Both the position numbers and the translations under genes were made by a program. The notes beneath the pieces were generated by a model. The model made no database searches. It had not been told where the DNA came from and worked only from the letters and a program-made list of their open reading frames with translations. This document shows, piece by piece, positions 15,757 through 22,460 of a DNA stretch of 25,897 bases. The DNA is from CAZBRS01 sp964494475 (lineage in GTDB: Bacteria; Myxococcota_A; UBA9042; CAZBRS01), in the NCBI GenBank assembly GCA_964494475.1, contig CAZBRS010000065.1:1-25897 (forward strand), given 5' to 3'. Every line of letters starts with the position of its first letter. Position 1 is the stretch's first letter.

Positions 15757-17844
15757 TCAACGCACGTCTTCGTGAGGTTTCGTCGACGTGAGCTCCCACA
15801 GGCAGAGCGGCAGGGTGGTCTCGCCGGTGCGCGGGTGCCGCGTGGTGGGCACCCGGAGGCAGCCCTCGGGGAGGGGCGCTCGACCACCGTCGGGCTCGGC
15901 GTAGGCGAGCCAGCCCCGGAGGCCGAAGACCGGGACCCCGGCGGGCTTGTCGGTCAGGGCGTCGCCCTCGCCCCGCACCACCACGCCGTCTTCGTTCGCC
16001 AGCCTCCCGGCCGCGTCGACCAGCGCCCGCCCGGCCTGCACCACGCGGTGTTCGACGTGCACGGGAGCGTTGGTGCCGTCGGCGTGCCCCTGCACGACCA
16101 CCACGGCGCGGGGGGGCAGCGCCGGGATCGCCCGGGCCAGGAAGGCGTGCTCGGCCTGCACCGGCGACGGCAGGGTCACCGTGTCGCGGTAGGCCCAGGC
16201 GGCACCGAGCAGCGCGATCGCGCCGAGCGCGGCAATCGGGATCAGCCGGCCCCGCCAGGGGGTCGCCAGCCGCCAGGGCGTCGCCAGCAGCGCGGCGGCG
16301 GCCAGCAGCCAGTAGGGCTGGCCGTACAGGGCCGTCTTGGCCTCCTCGAGGGCCAGCGGCGTGTCGGCGAACGGCCGACCGCCCTGCAGGGCGAAGGCCA
16401 GCCCCGGCAGGGCCAGGCCCGCCAGCAGCGCGAAGAGCCGTCCGGGGCTCCGGAGCACGACGAGCCCGGCCAGGGCGAGGAGGGTCTCGAGCGGGGGCCG
16501 CAGGCGGGGATCGAAGACCAGGTCCCACGTGGCCGCGCCGACCGTACGCGCCATGGCCGCGAGCGTCGGCAACCCGACGAGCGGCGCCCGCAGGTCGCCG
16601 CGCGCGAGCAGGCCGGGCAGGGCCAGGGCCAGCCCGAGCGCGATGGGGCCGAGCAGCAGGGCCGCGCGGGCGGGCGAACCCAGGAGCCCGTAGCGCATAG
16701 CGCTACCGGGCTCCGTCTGGGGGGCTGGGGGCCCTCCCCCAGGCAACAACGCCAGGAGCCAGTTCCGGGCTCGTGGCAAACCCCGGCCGCGGCGGTCGGC
16801 GAGGAGCCAGGCGCCGAGCGCCACCAGGTAGATCGGCGCGTCGGGCCGGAGGGGGAGCACCAGGCCCCACAGCAGGCCGGCCCCGAGCAGCCCCGCCCGG
16901 CGCCCGGTGGCCAACCCGATTTCGGTGGCCAGCACGGCGCCGAGCAGCAGCGGTGTGAGCGTGACCGAGGCGTCGGAGCAGCCCCCGAAGCGCAGCTGCA
17001 GCGGGGCGAAGGCCAGGAAGAGTCCGGCCAGCCACCCCGCGGCGCGCGAGTGCCAGCGGGCCCCCAGCGCCACCAGGAGCAGCGGCGCCAGCGCCCCGAG
17101 GCCCACGTTGAGCGCGGCCTGTGCGGCCACGCCGTCGCCCCAGACCGACAGCAGCGGCAGGGCCAGGGCCGAGGCCAGCTCGGCGCCCGGCTTCGGGGAG
17201 GGCGGCACGCGCTCCATCTCGATGTAGTGCAGCGGGTAGGACGACCAGCGCGCGCCGCGCAGGGCGAACGAGATCGCGAACAGCAGCAGCAGCGCAGCGA
17301 GCTCGCGCCGCGTTACGGAGCCCGCGCCCCCGCGCGCGAGGACCAGGAGGGTGAGCCCTCCCCCGAGCAGCAGGAGTCCCCAGGCGAGCCAGGGGAGCGC
17401 CGACGGGAGGGTCGAAGCGCCGAGCCCGCCACAGCGCCAGTCGAGCCCGCCCAGGCGCTCGCCCACCTCGCGAGCCGCCGCGACCCACTCGCTCGTCGCT
17501 CCCGCAGCGACGTACACGACCAGCGCGTCGCCTCGCCAGGCGGGGTCCGGACCTTCGGCCGGCGTGTTCCGCGGGTGCGTGGCCACCAGCACCTCGGCGG
17601 GCTCGCCGGCCGAGAGGAAGCGCAGGGCGCTGGCCTCGACGCGGATGCCAACCACCCGCGCGCCACCGGCGGCCTGCCACCCGTCGTCGCGGTACCCGAG
17701 GGCTTCGATCACGTGCTCGGCCGCCTGGGGCTGCAGCCAACAGGTCGGCGCCACGCGTGCCGGCAGGGCCGCCCGAAGTCCGGACGGGCCGCCGAGCAGC
17801 GCGGCGAGCAGCAGAGGGATCACAAAAAACGATACGGGTGGCAA
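15757..17844 (-). CDS. Polytopic membrane protein, possibly GT-C-type glycosyltransferase
   Basis: The 695-residue product has an N-terminal signal-anchor-like segment, a roughly 110-residue soluble region with Cys, then about ten or more hydrophobic segments (from LPWLAWGLLLLGGG on) and a C-terminal soluble domain of about 120 residues. The first loop after a helix has SYPLHYIEMER, a place where GT-C (GT39/ArnT-like) enzymes carry acidic catalytic residues, so a lipid-linked sugar transferase is possible but unproven. TTG 17844 is chosen because AGGAGG (17854-17859) lies 9 nt upstream. The gene lies 53 nt after the OsmC gene and 54 nt before the nuclease gene. Residues about 368-388 are encoded by a palindromic insertion. 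Confidence 0.85.
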   Translation of the reverse strand: MPPVSFFVIPLLLAALLGGPSGLRAALPARVAPTCWLQPQAAEHVIEALGYRDDGWQAAGGARVVGIRVEASALRFLSAGEPAEVLVATHPRNTPAEGPDPAWRGDALVVYVAAGATSEWVAAAREVGERLGGLDWRCGGLGASTLPSALPWLAWGLLLLGGGLTLLVLARGGAGSVTRRELAALLLLFAISFALRGARWSSYPLHYIEMERVPPSPKPGAELASALALPLLSVWGDGVAAQAALNVGLGALAPLLLVALGARWHSRAAGWLAGLFLAFAPLQLRFGGCSDASVTLTPLLLGAVLATEIGLATGRRAGLLGAGLLWGLVLPLRPDAPIYLVALGAWLLADRRGRGLPRARNWLLALLPGGGPPAPQTEPGSAMRYGLLGSPARAALLLGPIALGLALALPGLLARGDLRAPLVGLPTLAAMARTVGAATWDLVFDPRLRPPLETLLALAGLVVLRSPGRLFALLAGLALPGLAFALQGGRPFADTPLALEEAKTALYGQPYWLLAAAALLATPWRLATPWRGRLIPIAALGAIALLGAAWAYRDTVTLPSPVQAEHAFLARAIPALPPRAVVVVQGHADGTNAPVHVEHRVVQAGRALVDAAGRLANEDGVVVRGEGDALTDKPAGVPVFGLRGWLAYAEPDGGRAPLPEGCLRVPTTRHPRTGETTLPLCLWELTSTKPHEDVR
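16683..16743. repeat. Double-hairpin palindromic element inside a coding region
   Basis: GGAGCCCGTAGCGC (16683-16696), ATA, and GCGCTACCGGGCTCC (16700-16714) form a 14-bp stem with a one-base bulge. Next to it, CTGGGGG (16717-16723) pairs with CCCCCAG (16736-16742), enclosing GC-rich sequence. The element is in frame in the membrane-protein gene and encodes a Gly/Pro-rich loop (GGGPPAPQTEPGS) between hydrophobic segments. It has the look of a REP- or MITE-like repeat captured in a gene. Confidence 0.6.
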
Positions 17845-17897
17845 GCGGACGATCCTCCTGCCGCATGCTCGCCGGTACGGAGCTCGGGATCAAGCCG

Positions 17898-18278
17898 CTA
17901 CTTCGTCACGCTCACCGTGGTCTCGAAGGATGGCGGGTGCTCCAGGTGCTTCTTGACGGCGCACTGGTTGGCCACGCGGACGAGCGCCTCGTGGTACTTT
18001 TCGGGGAAGCTCGGCGGCACGTTGATGATCAGCTCGATGGCGCCGACCAGGTGGGTCTCGGGGTCGGCGTGCATGCGCTGCGTGATCGAGAGGCCCTCGG
18101 TGGGCAACCCGCGGTTCTGGCAGAACCCGTTGACGTACACGCCCGCGCACGTGCCGATGGACGCCAGGAAGAGCGCGAACGGGGCGGGCGCCTCGCCCGT
18201 CTGGTCGGTCTTGACGATCAGACCGCCGAGGTCGGCGTACACCTTCTGATCTCCGGGAAAGAAGACCTTGATCTCCAT
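17898..18278 (-). CDS. OsmC/Ohr family protein
   Basis: This 126-residue protein is about the normal OsmC length. It has the family core: FALFLASIGTCAGVY with Cys44 and, later, NQCAVKKHLEHPP with Cys106, the two residues used by OsmC/Ohr proteins to reduce organic hydroperoxides. It also has an extra Cys53. The subgroup cannot be set; it is closer to the general OsmC-like (YhfA/SACOL-type) group than to classic Ohr. It is cytoplasmic. ATG 18278 has GGAGGA 5 nt upstream. It may head the minus-strand series that runs through the membrane protein, nuclease, barrel and lamin-tail genes, or simply lie next to it. Confidence 0.9.
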   Translation of the reverse strand: MEIKVFFPGDQKVYADLGGLIVKTDQTGEAPAPFALFLASIGTCAGVYVNGFCQNRGLPTEGLSITQRMHADPETHLVGAIELIINVPPSFPEKYHEALVRVANQCAVKKHLEHPPSFETTVSVTK

Positions 18279-18322
18279 CGAATCCTCCGAGGTGAAGCAC
18301 CGGCTCGCGGCCGGCGACGGTC

Positions 18323-18350
18323 AAGGTACGGCCCGCGGTGGGGATTTCAA
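18323..18350 (-). promoter_or_regulatory. Weak sigma-70-like promoter candidate for the OsmC gene
   Basis: Minus strand: TTGAAA (18345-18350), a 16-nt spacer, then TACCTT (18323-18328), about 45 nt before ATG 18278. The -35 fits 5 of 6 consensus bases, the -10 only 3 of 6. It lies in the 88-bp gap after the molybdopterin-enzyme gene. Confidence 0.25.
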
Positions 18351-18366
18351 GCGCGGAGAGGGGACC

Positions 18367-19287
18367 TCAGTACTTGCCCGGGCGCAGGCGCTCGGCGGGG
18401 ACCTCGCCCGAGACGGTGTAGCCGTACTTGGGCCAGAAGCCCACGAGCTCCGAGTCGGTGAGGGTCAACGTCTCGACGTACTTGGGGTTCTTGTAGCCCA
18501 GCAGGCGTGGCACCACGACGCGGGCGGGGAATCCGTGGGGCAGGGGGAGCGTGTGACCGGCCACGCCCAGGGCCAGCAGCGTGCGCGGCTCGCGGGCCAC
18601 GTCGAGGCGCAGCGACTCGGCGTAGATCCCGCCGCGGCAGCCGATCGACACGTGCGTGGCGGCGGCGGTGGGTCGCGCCAGCTCGAGCAGCGCGGCCAGC
18701 GGCACGCCGTCCCAGGGCACGTCGTACACCGACCAGCCCTCGACGCAGTGGAAGTCGGTCACCTGGCTGGCGGTCGCGAGCGCGAGCAGCTCGCAGAAGG
18801 TGAAGGTCCGGGGCTCGGCCACCAGGCCGTCGATGCGCAGCCTCCAGTTCGTGAGCAGGTCGATCAGGGCCTGCTCGTCGACCGTGCGCACGTTCCAGCC
18901 CTCGTAGATGGGGTGCGACGATTTGGACGAGGGGGTCGGCAGAGCTCCCGCGTCGCAGGGCCCGCCGGTGAGGCTCGTGGGGTCGGTCGTGACCTCGGTC
19001 GGGTCGCCGCCGGAATCGTCGCCGCTCGGCTGTCCGTCGGCCACGTCGACCCCGCTGTCGGGACCCGGCTCGTGGTCCCAGCCGAGGTCCGAGGGCCCGC
19101 CGTGAGCGTCGGCGTCGCTCGAGGCCTGGTCGAGCGCTCCCGCCGTGTCGTCGACGGCGCCTCGGCCGCCTCCGCAGGCTTGAACGAGGGGGGACGCCAG
19201 CCCCAGCACGGTCGCCCTCCCCAGCCAGTCGAGCAGGGAACGGCGTTGCCAGGAGACGGGGGGGGTGGGTTCCTCGGGGCGCTTCAT
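18367..19287 (-). CDS. Tat-exported lipoprotein with sulfite-oxidase-type molybdopterin domain
   Basis: This 306-residue protein starts with a twin-Arg signal (QR15R16SLLDW) ending in a lipobox (SPLVQAC38), so it is probably a folded, Tat-exported lipoprotein. An Asp/Gly/Pro-rich linker (39-110) follows, then the Oxidored_molyb fold (about 120-300). Cys181 in TDFHCVEGWS is the expected Mo ligand, followed by IGCRGGIYAESLRLD and HGFPARVVVPRLLGYKNPKYV, typical of SUOX/MsrP-like proteins. Substrate is unknown; no MsrQ-like heme membrane partner or SUOX dimer domain is seen. ATG 19287 follows the lipoprotein gene stop as TGATCATG, a coupled start with GGCGGAG upstream. An open frame to 19530 overlaps that gene and is rejected. 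Confidence 0.92.
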   Translation of the reverse strand: MKRPEEPTPPVSWQRRSLLDWLGRATVLGLASPLVQACGGGRGAVDDTAGALDQASSDADAHGGPSDLGWDHEPGPDSGVDVADGQPSGDDSGGDPTEVTTDPTSLTGGPCDAGALPTPSSKSSHPIYEGWNVRTVDEQALIDLLTNWRLRIDGLVAEPRTFTFCELLALATASQVTDFHCVEGWSVYDVPWDGVPLAALLELARPTAAATHVSIGCRGGIYAESLRLDVAREPRTLLALGVAGHTLPLPHGFPARVVVPRLLGYKNPKYVETLTLTDSELVGFWPKYGYTVSGEVPAERLRPGKY

Positions 19288-19289
19288 GA

Positions 19290-20171
19290 TCACTCCGCCG
19301 GTACGCACGTGGTCGGAGGGACGCAGACGAAGCATCCCCCCTGAATGGCAAGCACCTGCCCCTCGACGCAGGCGGGCGCCGGGGTGTCGCACGTCGCCTC
19401 GCCGCCGTCGTCGCACGTGCACGTAGCGGCGTACACGCAGTGATAGCAGCCCTCGAAGGCCGCGAGCACGAGGGGCGCCGCGCACGAGGGCGGCGGCAGC
19501 CGGCAGAGCACGGGGGCGTTGTCGCTGCACTCGGGATCGTACGGGTACAGGCAGGCCCGCACGGGCGCGCTGACCGCCACCGAGATGGGCTCCGAGACCC
19601 CGATCTGGCCCGCCGGGGCCCGTGCGCGCACGCGAATCAGGATGACGTCGCCCACCTTCGGCACCTGCGCGAAATGGAACGCCGTGAACGCCAGGTCGAA
19701 CGCGTGCTCGGTGTCGGGCGCCTCGTCCACGGGTAACACGCCGGCGCCCTCGAAGTCGTTGAGCGCGAGCTCGATCTCGCTGGTGGCCGCGATGGACGTG
19801 GTCCAGCGCAATCCGATCCGGTAGAGGCCGACGCCGGGCGTGCTCGAATCACAGGCGGCCGAGTCGACGTACACCTCGACCGAGAGCGGGATCTCGACAT
19901 CGGGGGGCAACTCCTCCTGCGGCACCTCGGTGGGCTCCGCCTCGCCGATCTCGAGCGTGTCGAGCGGCAGCCAATCGTGCGCGTCGGGCCCGGGCTCGCT
20001 CGGGCCGGGGTCGTCGGTCGAACCGTCCGGGCGCTCCACCTCGGCGTCCTGACCCGGCGAGGCTTCGTTCGTGTCGATGGCGCTCACCGCGTCGGGGGTG
20101 ACCCCGGACGAGCCGCAGGCGACCAGCCAGCCGACGAGGCCCACCACCAGCAGCGCTCGGGCCTGGAGCAT
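19290..20171 (-). CDS. Cys-rich lipoprotein of unknown function
   Basis: The 293-residue product has a lipoprotein signal (lipobox WLVAC, Cys19), then a disordered Asp/Glu/Pro-rich linker (20-95). A beta-rich domain (about 97-205), possibly immunoglobulin or FnIII-like, follows. The C-terminal 85 residues hold about 14 Cys in short CxxC, CxC and CVP patterns, as in small disulfide-rich surface domains. No family is recognised. ATG 20171 has GGAGGAG directly upstream. It is coupled to the molybdopterin lipoprotein (2 nt between stop and start), so the pair probably work together at the cell envelope, for example with the Cys-rich protein as partner or anchor for the oxidoreductase. Confidence 0.88.
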   Translation of the reverse strand: MLQARALLVVGLVGWLVACGSSGVTPDAVSAIDTNEASPGQDAEVERPDGSTDDPGPSEPGPDAHDWLPLDTLEIGEAEPTEVPQEELPPDVEIPLSVEVYVDSAACDSSTPGVGLYRIGLRWTTSIAATSEIELALNDFEGAGVLPVDEAPDTEHAFDLAFTAFHFAQVPKVGDVILIRVRARAPAGQIGVSEPISVAVSAPVRACLYPYDPECSDNAPVLCRLPPPSCAAPLVLAAFEGCYHCVYAATCTCDDGGEATCDTPAPACVEGQVLAIQGGCFVCVPPTTCVPAE

Positions 20172-20209
20172 GGGCTCCTCCTTCGGCGTACGGGTCCGGA
20201 TTGCCTTTC

Positions 20210-20238
20210 ATGATAAGGGCCGTCGATCGGGAGCGAAA
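20210..20238 (-). promoter_or_regulatory. Candidate sigma-70 promoter for the lipoprotein/molybdopterin operon
   Basis: Minus strand: TTTCGC (20233-20238), a 17-nt spacer and TATCAT (20210-20215), about 38 nt before ATG 20171. The -10 matches 5 of 6 consensus bases, the -35 only 3 of 6. It lies in the 80-bp gap after the HD-GYP gene stop. Confidence 0.35.
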
Positions 20239-20251
20239 GGGGGGGAGGCGT

Positions 20252-21352
20252 TCAGGCGGGAGGAGGCGTGTTCGGAGGCGGCTCGCCCCTGTCGGCGTCG
20301 GTCCCGTGGTTGGCGATCTCGTCGAAGCGGTCGGCCACCGACGCGAAGGCGTCGGTCAGCGTGGGGTCGAAGTGCCGCCCCGACAGGAAGAGGATGCGCT
20401 CGCGCGCCTCGGCCAGGGGCATGGCCTCCTTGTAGCTGCGCTTCGTCGTGAGCGCGTCGTACACGTCGGCCAGGGCGACCACGCGCGCCTCGATGGGGAT
20501 GTCGGTGCCGGTCAGGCCCTCGGGGTAGCCCTGGCCGTCCCACCGCTCGTGGTGGCAGAGGGCGATGTTCTGCGCCACCTCGGAGACGCCGGCCTGCTTC
20601 AACAGCTCGTAGCCGAACGTCGTGTGGCGCTTCATCTCGTCGAACTCTTCGGTGGTCAGCTTGCCCGTCTTCTTCAGGATGTGGTCGGCCAGGCCGATCT
20701 TCCCGACGTCGTGCAGCGACGCGTAGGTGCGGATGAGCGAGACCGAGAAGTGGTCGAGGCCGCTCGCCTCGGCCAGCACCGAGGCGTACTCGGACACGCG
20801 CCGCACGTGGTTGCCCGTCGTGACGTCCTTCAGGCGGTTGGCTCCCTCGAGGGCCGTGATGAGGCTGAGGTTCAACTGGAAGAGCTCCTGGGTGCGGCGT
20901 TGCACCAGGTCGTCGAGGTGCTGCTTCTCGCTCTGCAGGCGCGTGTAGAAGTGCTTGATGCGCAGCAGCGAGCTGACGCGGGCCCGCAGTTCGAGCTCGT
21001 GGAACGGATAGTACAGGAAGTCGTCGACCCCGACGTGGAAGCCCTTGACCTTGTGCTCGAGGTTGTAGAACGACGTGACCAGCAGGAAGGGGATCACCCG
21101 GTACTCGGCTTCCTTCTTGATGTACCGGCAGAGATCGAAGCCGTTGATCTCGGGGAGGTCGACCTCGGAGATGACGAGATCGGGCACGAGCTTGCGCAGC
21201 ACCATGACGGCCTTCTTGCCGTCGTGCGTGAGCGTGAGGCGGTAGCCGAAGGGCTCGAGCGCGTCACGAATCTCCTTCTCGACCCGCGACGTGACCGTAA
21301 CGACGAGGATGTTGAAGTGCGTGTCGAAGTGGATGCCGGCCCGCTCGGAAAT
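20252..21352 (-). CDS. Pseudo-receiver/HD-GYP c-di-GMP phosphodiesterase with likely ATT start
   Basis: From ATT 21352 the product is 366 residues: a receiver fold (about 13-135), a coiled coil (130-165) and HD-GYP (about 170-350). The HD-GYP has HD in ASLHDVGKIG and HHERWDGQGYP intact, so c-di-GMP hydrolysis is expected. In the receiver the acidic pocket after beta-1 is missing (ILVVTVTS), the phospho-acceptor Asp is Glu63 (VISEVDLPEINGF) and the conserved Lys is Tyr115 (LYYPF). So the receiver probably cannot be phosphorylated, or mimics the phosphorylated state. The only canonical start, ATG 21205, would remove receiver beta-1, alpha-1 and beta-2. Upstream of it no ATG, GTG or TTG occurs before an in-frame TAG, whereas GGAGG lies 5 nt before in-frame ATT 21352. 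It is the last gene of the wzc-ddl run (76-nt gap). Confidence 0.9.
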   Translation of the reverse strand: MSERAGIHFDTHFNILVVTVTSRVEKEIRDALEPFGYRLTLTHDGKKAVMVLRKLVPDLVISEVDLPEINGFDLCRYIKKEAEYRVIPFLLVTSFYNLEHKVKGFHVGVDDFLYYPFHELELRARVSSLLRIKHFYTRLQSEKQHLDDLVQRRTQELFQLNLSLITALEGANRLKDVTTGNHVRRVSEYASVLAEASGLDHFSVSLIRTYASLHDVGKIGLADHILKKTGKLTTEEFDEMKRHTTFGYELLKQAGVSEVAQNIALCHHERWDGQGYPEGLTGTDIPIEARVVALADVYDALTTKRSYKEAMPLAEARERILFLSGRHFDPTLTDAFASVADRFDEIANHGTDADRGEPPPNTPPPA

Positions 21353-21357
21353 CTCCG

Positions 21358-21362
21358 CCTCC
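21358..21362 (-). promoter_or_regulatory. Ribosome site pointing to an ATT start
   Basis: Minus-strand GGAGG, 5 nt before ATT 21352-21350, which is in frame with the receiver-HD-GYP gene. AUU starts are known in bacteria (infC, pcnB) and tend to be autoregulatory or weak. It is the best-placed site for a full-length receiver. Confidence 0.5.
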
Positions 21363-21428
21363 GAAGTGACCGGTATAGACTAGTGGTTCTAGCGAAGAAG
21401 TCGACCCGGAAATGACGCCGGACGTCGG

Positions 21429-22460
21429 TCAGGCCGGACCCCGGGCGATGGCGTCGTCGAGCAGGCGCGTGAGCAATTCGCCGTAGGGGAGGCCCGCGAC
21501 GCGCGCCGCCTTGGGGTAGAGTGACTCGCCGGTGAGGCCGGGCAGGGTGTTGGTCTCGAGCACGTACAGGGCCCCGCCGGGCGTGACCCGCACGTCGGTA
21601 CGCGAGATGGCGCGGCACCCGAGCGCCCGGTGCGCCTCGAGCCCGACCTTCCCGAGCCGATCGGCCAGATCGTCCGTGATTTCGGCCGGGCACACCTCGT
21701 CGTTCAGGGCCTTGTCGTACTTGACCGTGTAGTCGAAGAAGACGCCCTTGGTCACGATGATCTCGATGATCGGGAGCGCCCGGGCGCCGCCCTCGGCGAG
21801 CAGGTCGAGCACCGGCACCGTGAACTCGCGGCCGGGCACGAACTCCTCGACGAGCAGTCGCCCCGTGAGGCCTCCGACCCGCGCCACGGCCGCGTCGAGC
21901 TCGGCCCGGGCCTTGACGATCTCGATGCCGACGCTGGAGCCGAGGCGGGGGGTCTTCAGCACCCAGGGGGAGGGGAAGGTGCCGGCGATTCGCTCGGCCA
22001 GCGCTCCCGCCTCGCGAGCGGCGGCCTCGGTCGAGCGAGGGACCGCGAGCAGCAGGGACTTCGGCGTGGGGATGCCCGCGGCGCGGTAGACCGCCTTGGC
22101 GTGCGCCTTGTCCATGGCCACCGCGCTGGCCACGTGATCGGAGCCGACGTAGGGCAGGTCGAGCAGGTCGAGCAGCGACTGGATGCGGCCGTCTTCGCCG
22201 TAGGGCCCGTGCATGGCCAGGAACGCCGCCGCGGGCGCGAGCTTTCGGATGCGCTTGACCGCTCCGTCGAGGGACATGCTTTCGGCGCCGGCGGCGTCGT
22301 CGGGGTGGGCGAAGCGCCAGCTCGCGTTGTCGCTGGAGAGGAGCACGGGGTGCGGCGTGAACCGCGCGCGATCGACGCCCGCGAGGACCGCGCGGCCCGA
22401 GCGCACCGACACGTCGTGCTCGCCGCTGCGACCTCCCATCAGCACCAGGATGTCAGGCAC
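21429..22460 (-). CDS. ddl: D-alanine--D-alanine ligase
   Basis: This 343-residue ATP-grasp enzyme joins two D-Ala for peptidoglycan precursors in the cytoplasm. All family blocks are present: GGRSGEHDVS (9-18), HGPYGEDG (84-91), AVAMDKxxAK, VLKTPRLGSSVGI (167-179), EEFVPGREFTVPVL (205-218), DYTVKYD (243-249) and the Mg-binding end RTDV (287-290) with LETNTLPGLT (301-310). A frame open to 22562 would overlap the kinase tail. GTG 22460 fits the usual N-terminus and overlaps the kinase stop by 8 nt (GTGCCTGA), a coupled start. Placement between an exopolysaccharide tyrosine kinase and an HD-GYP gene, away from any mur genes, is unusual. Confidence 0.95.
   Translation of the reverse strand: MPDILVLMGGRSGEHDVSVRSGRAVLAGVDRARFTPHPVLLSSDNASWRFAHPDDAAGAESMSLDGAVKRIRKLAPAAAFLAMHGPYGEDGRIQSLLDLLDLPYVGSDHVASAVAMDKAHAKAVYRAAGIPTPKSLLLAVPRSTEAAAREAGALAERIAGTFPSPWVLKTPRLGSSVGIEIVKARAELDAAVARVGGLTGRLLVEEFVPGREFTVPVLDLLAEGGARALPIIEIIVTKGVFFDYTVKYDKALNDEVCPAEITDDLADRLGKVGLEAHRALGCRAISRTDVRVTPGGALYVLETNTLPGLTGESLYPKAARVAGLPYGELLTRLLDDAIARGPA

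Noticed and set aside
15364..18249. 961-codon plus-strand open frame
   Set aside because: Low-complexity Arg/Gln/Gly translation antisense to the nuclease, membrane-protein and OsmC genes, all of which have recognisable domains or membrane segments.
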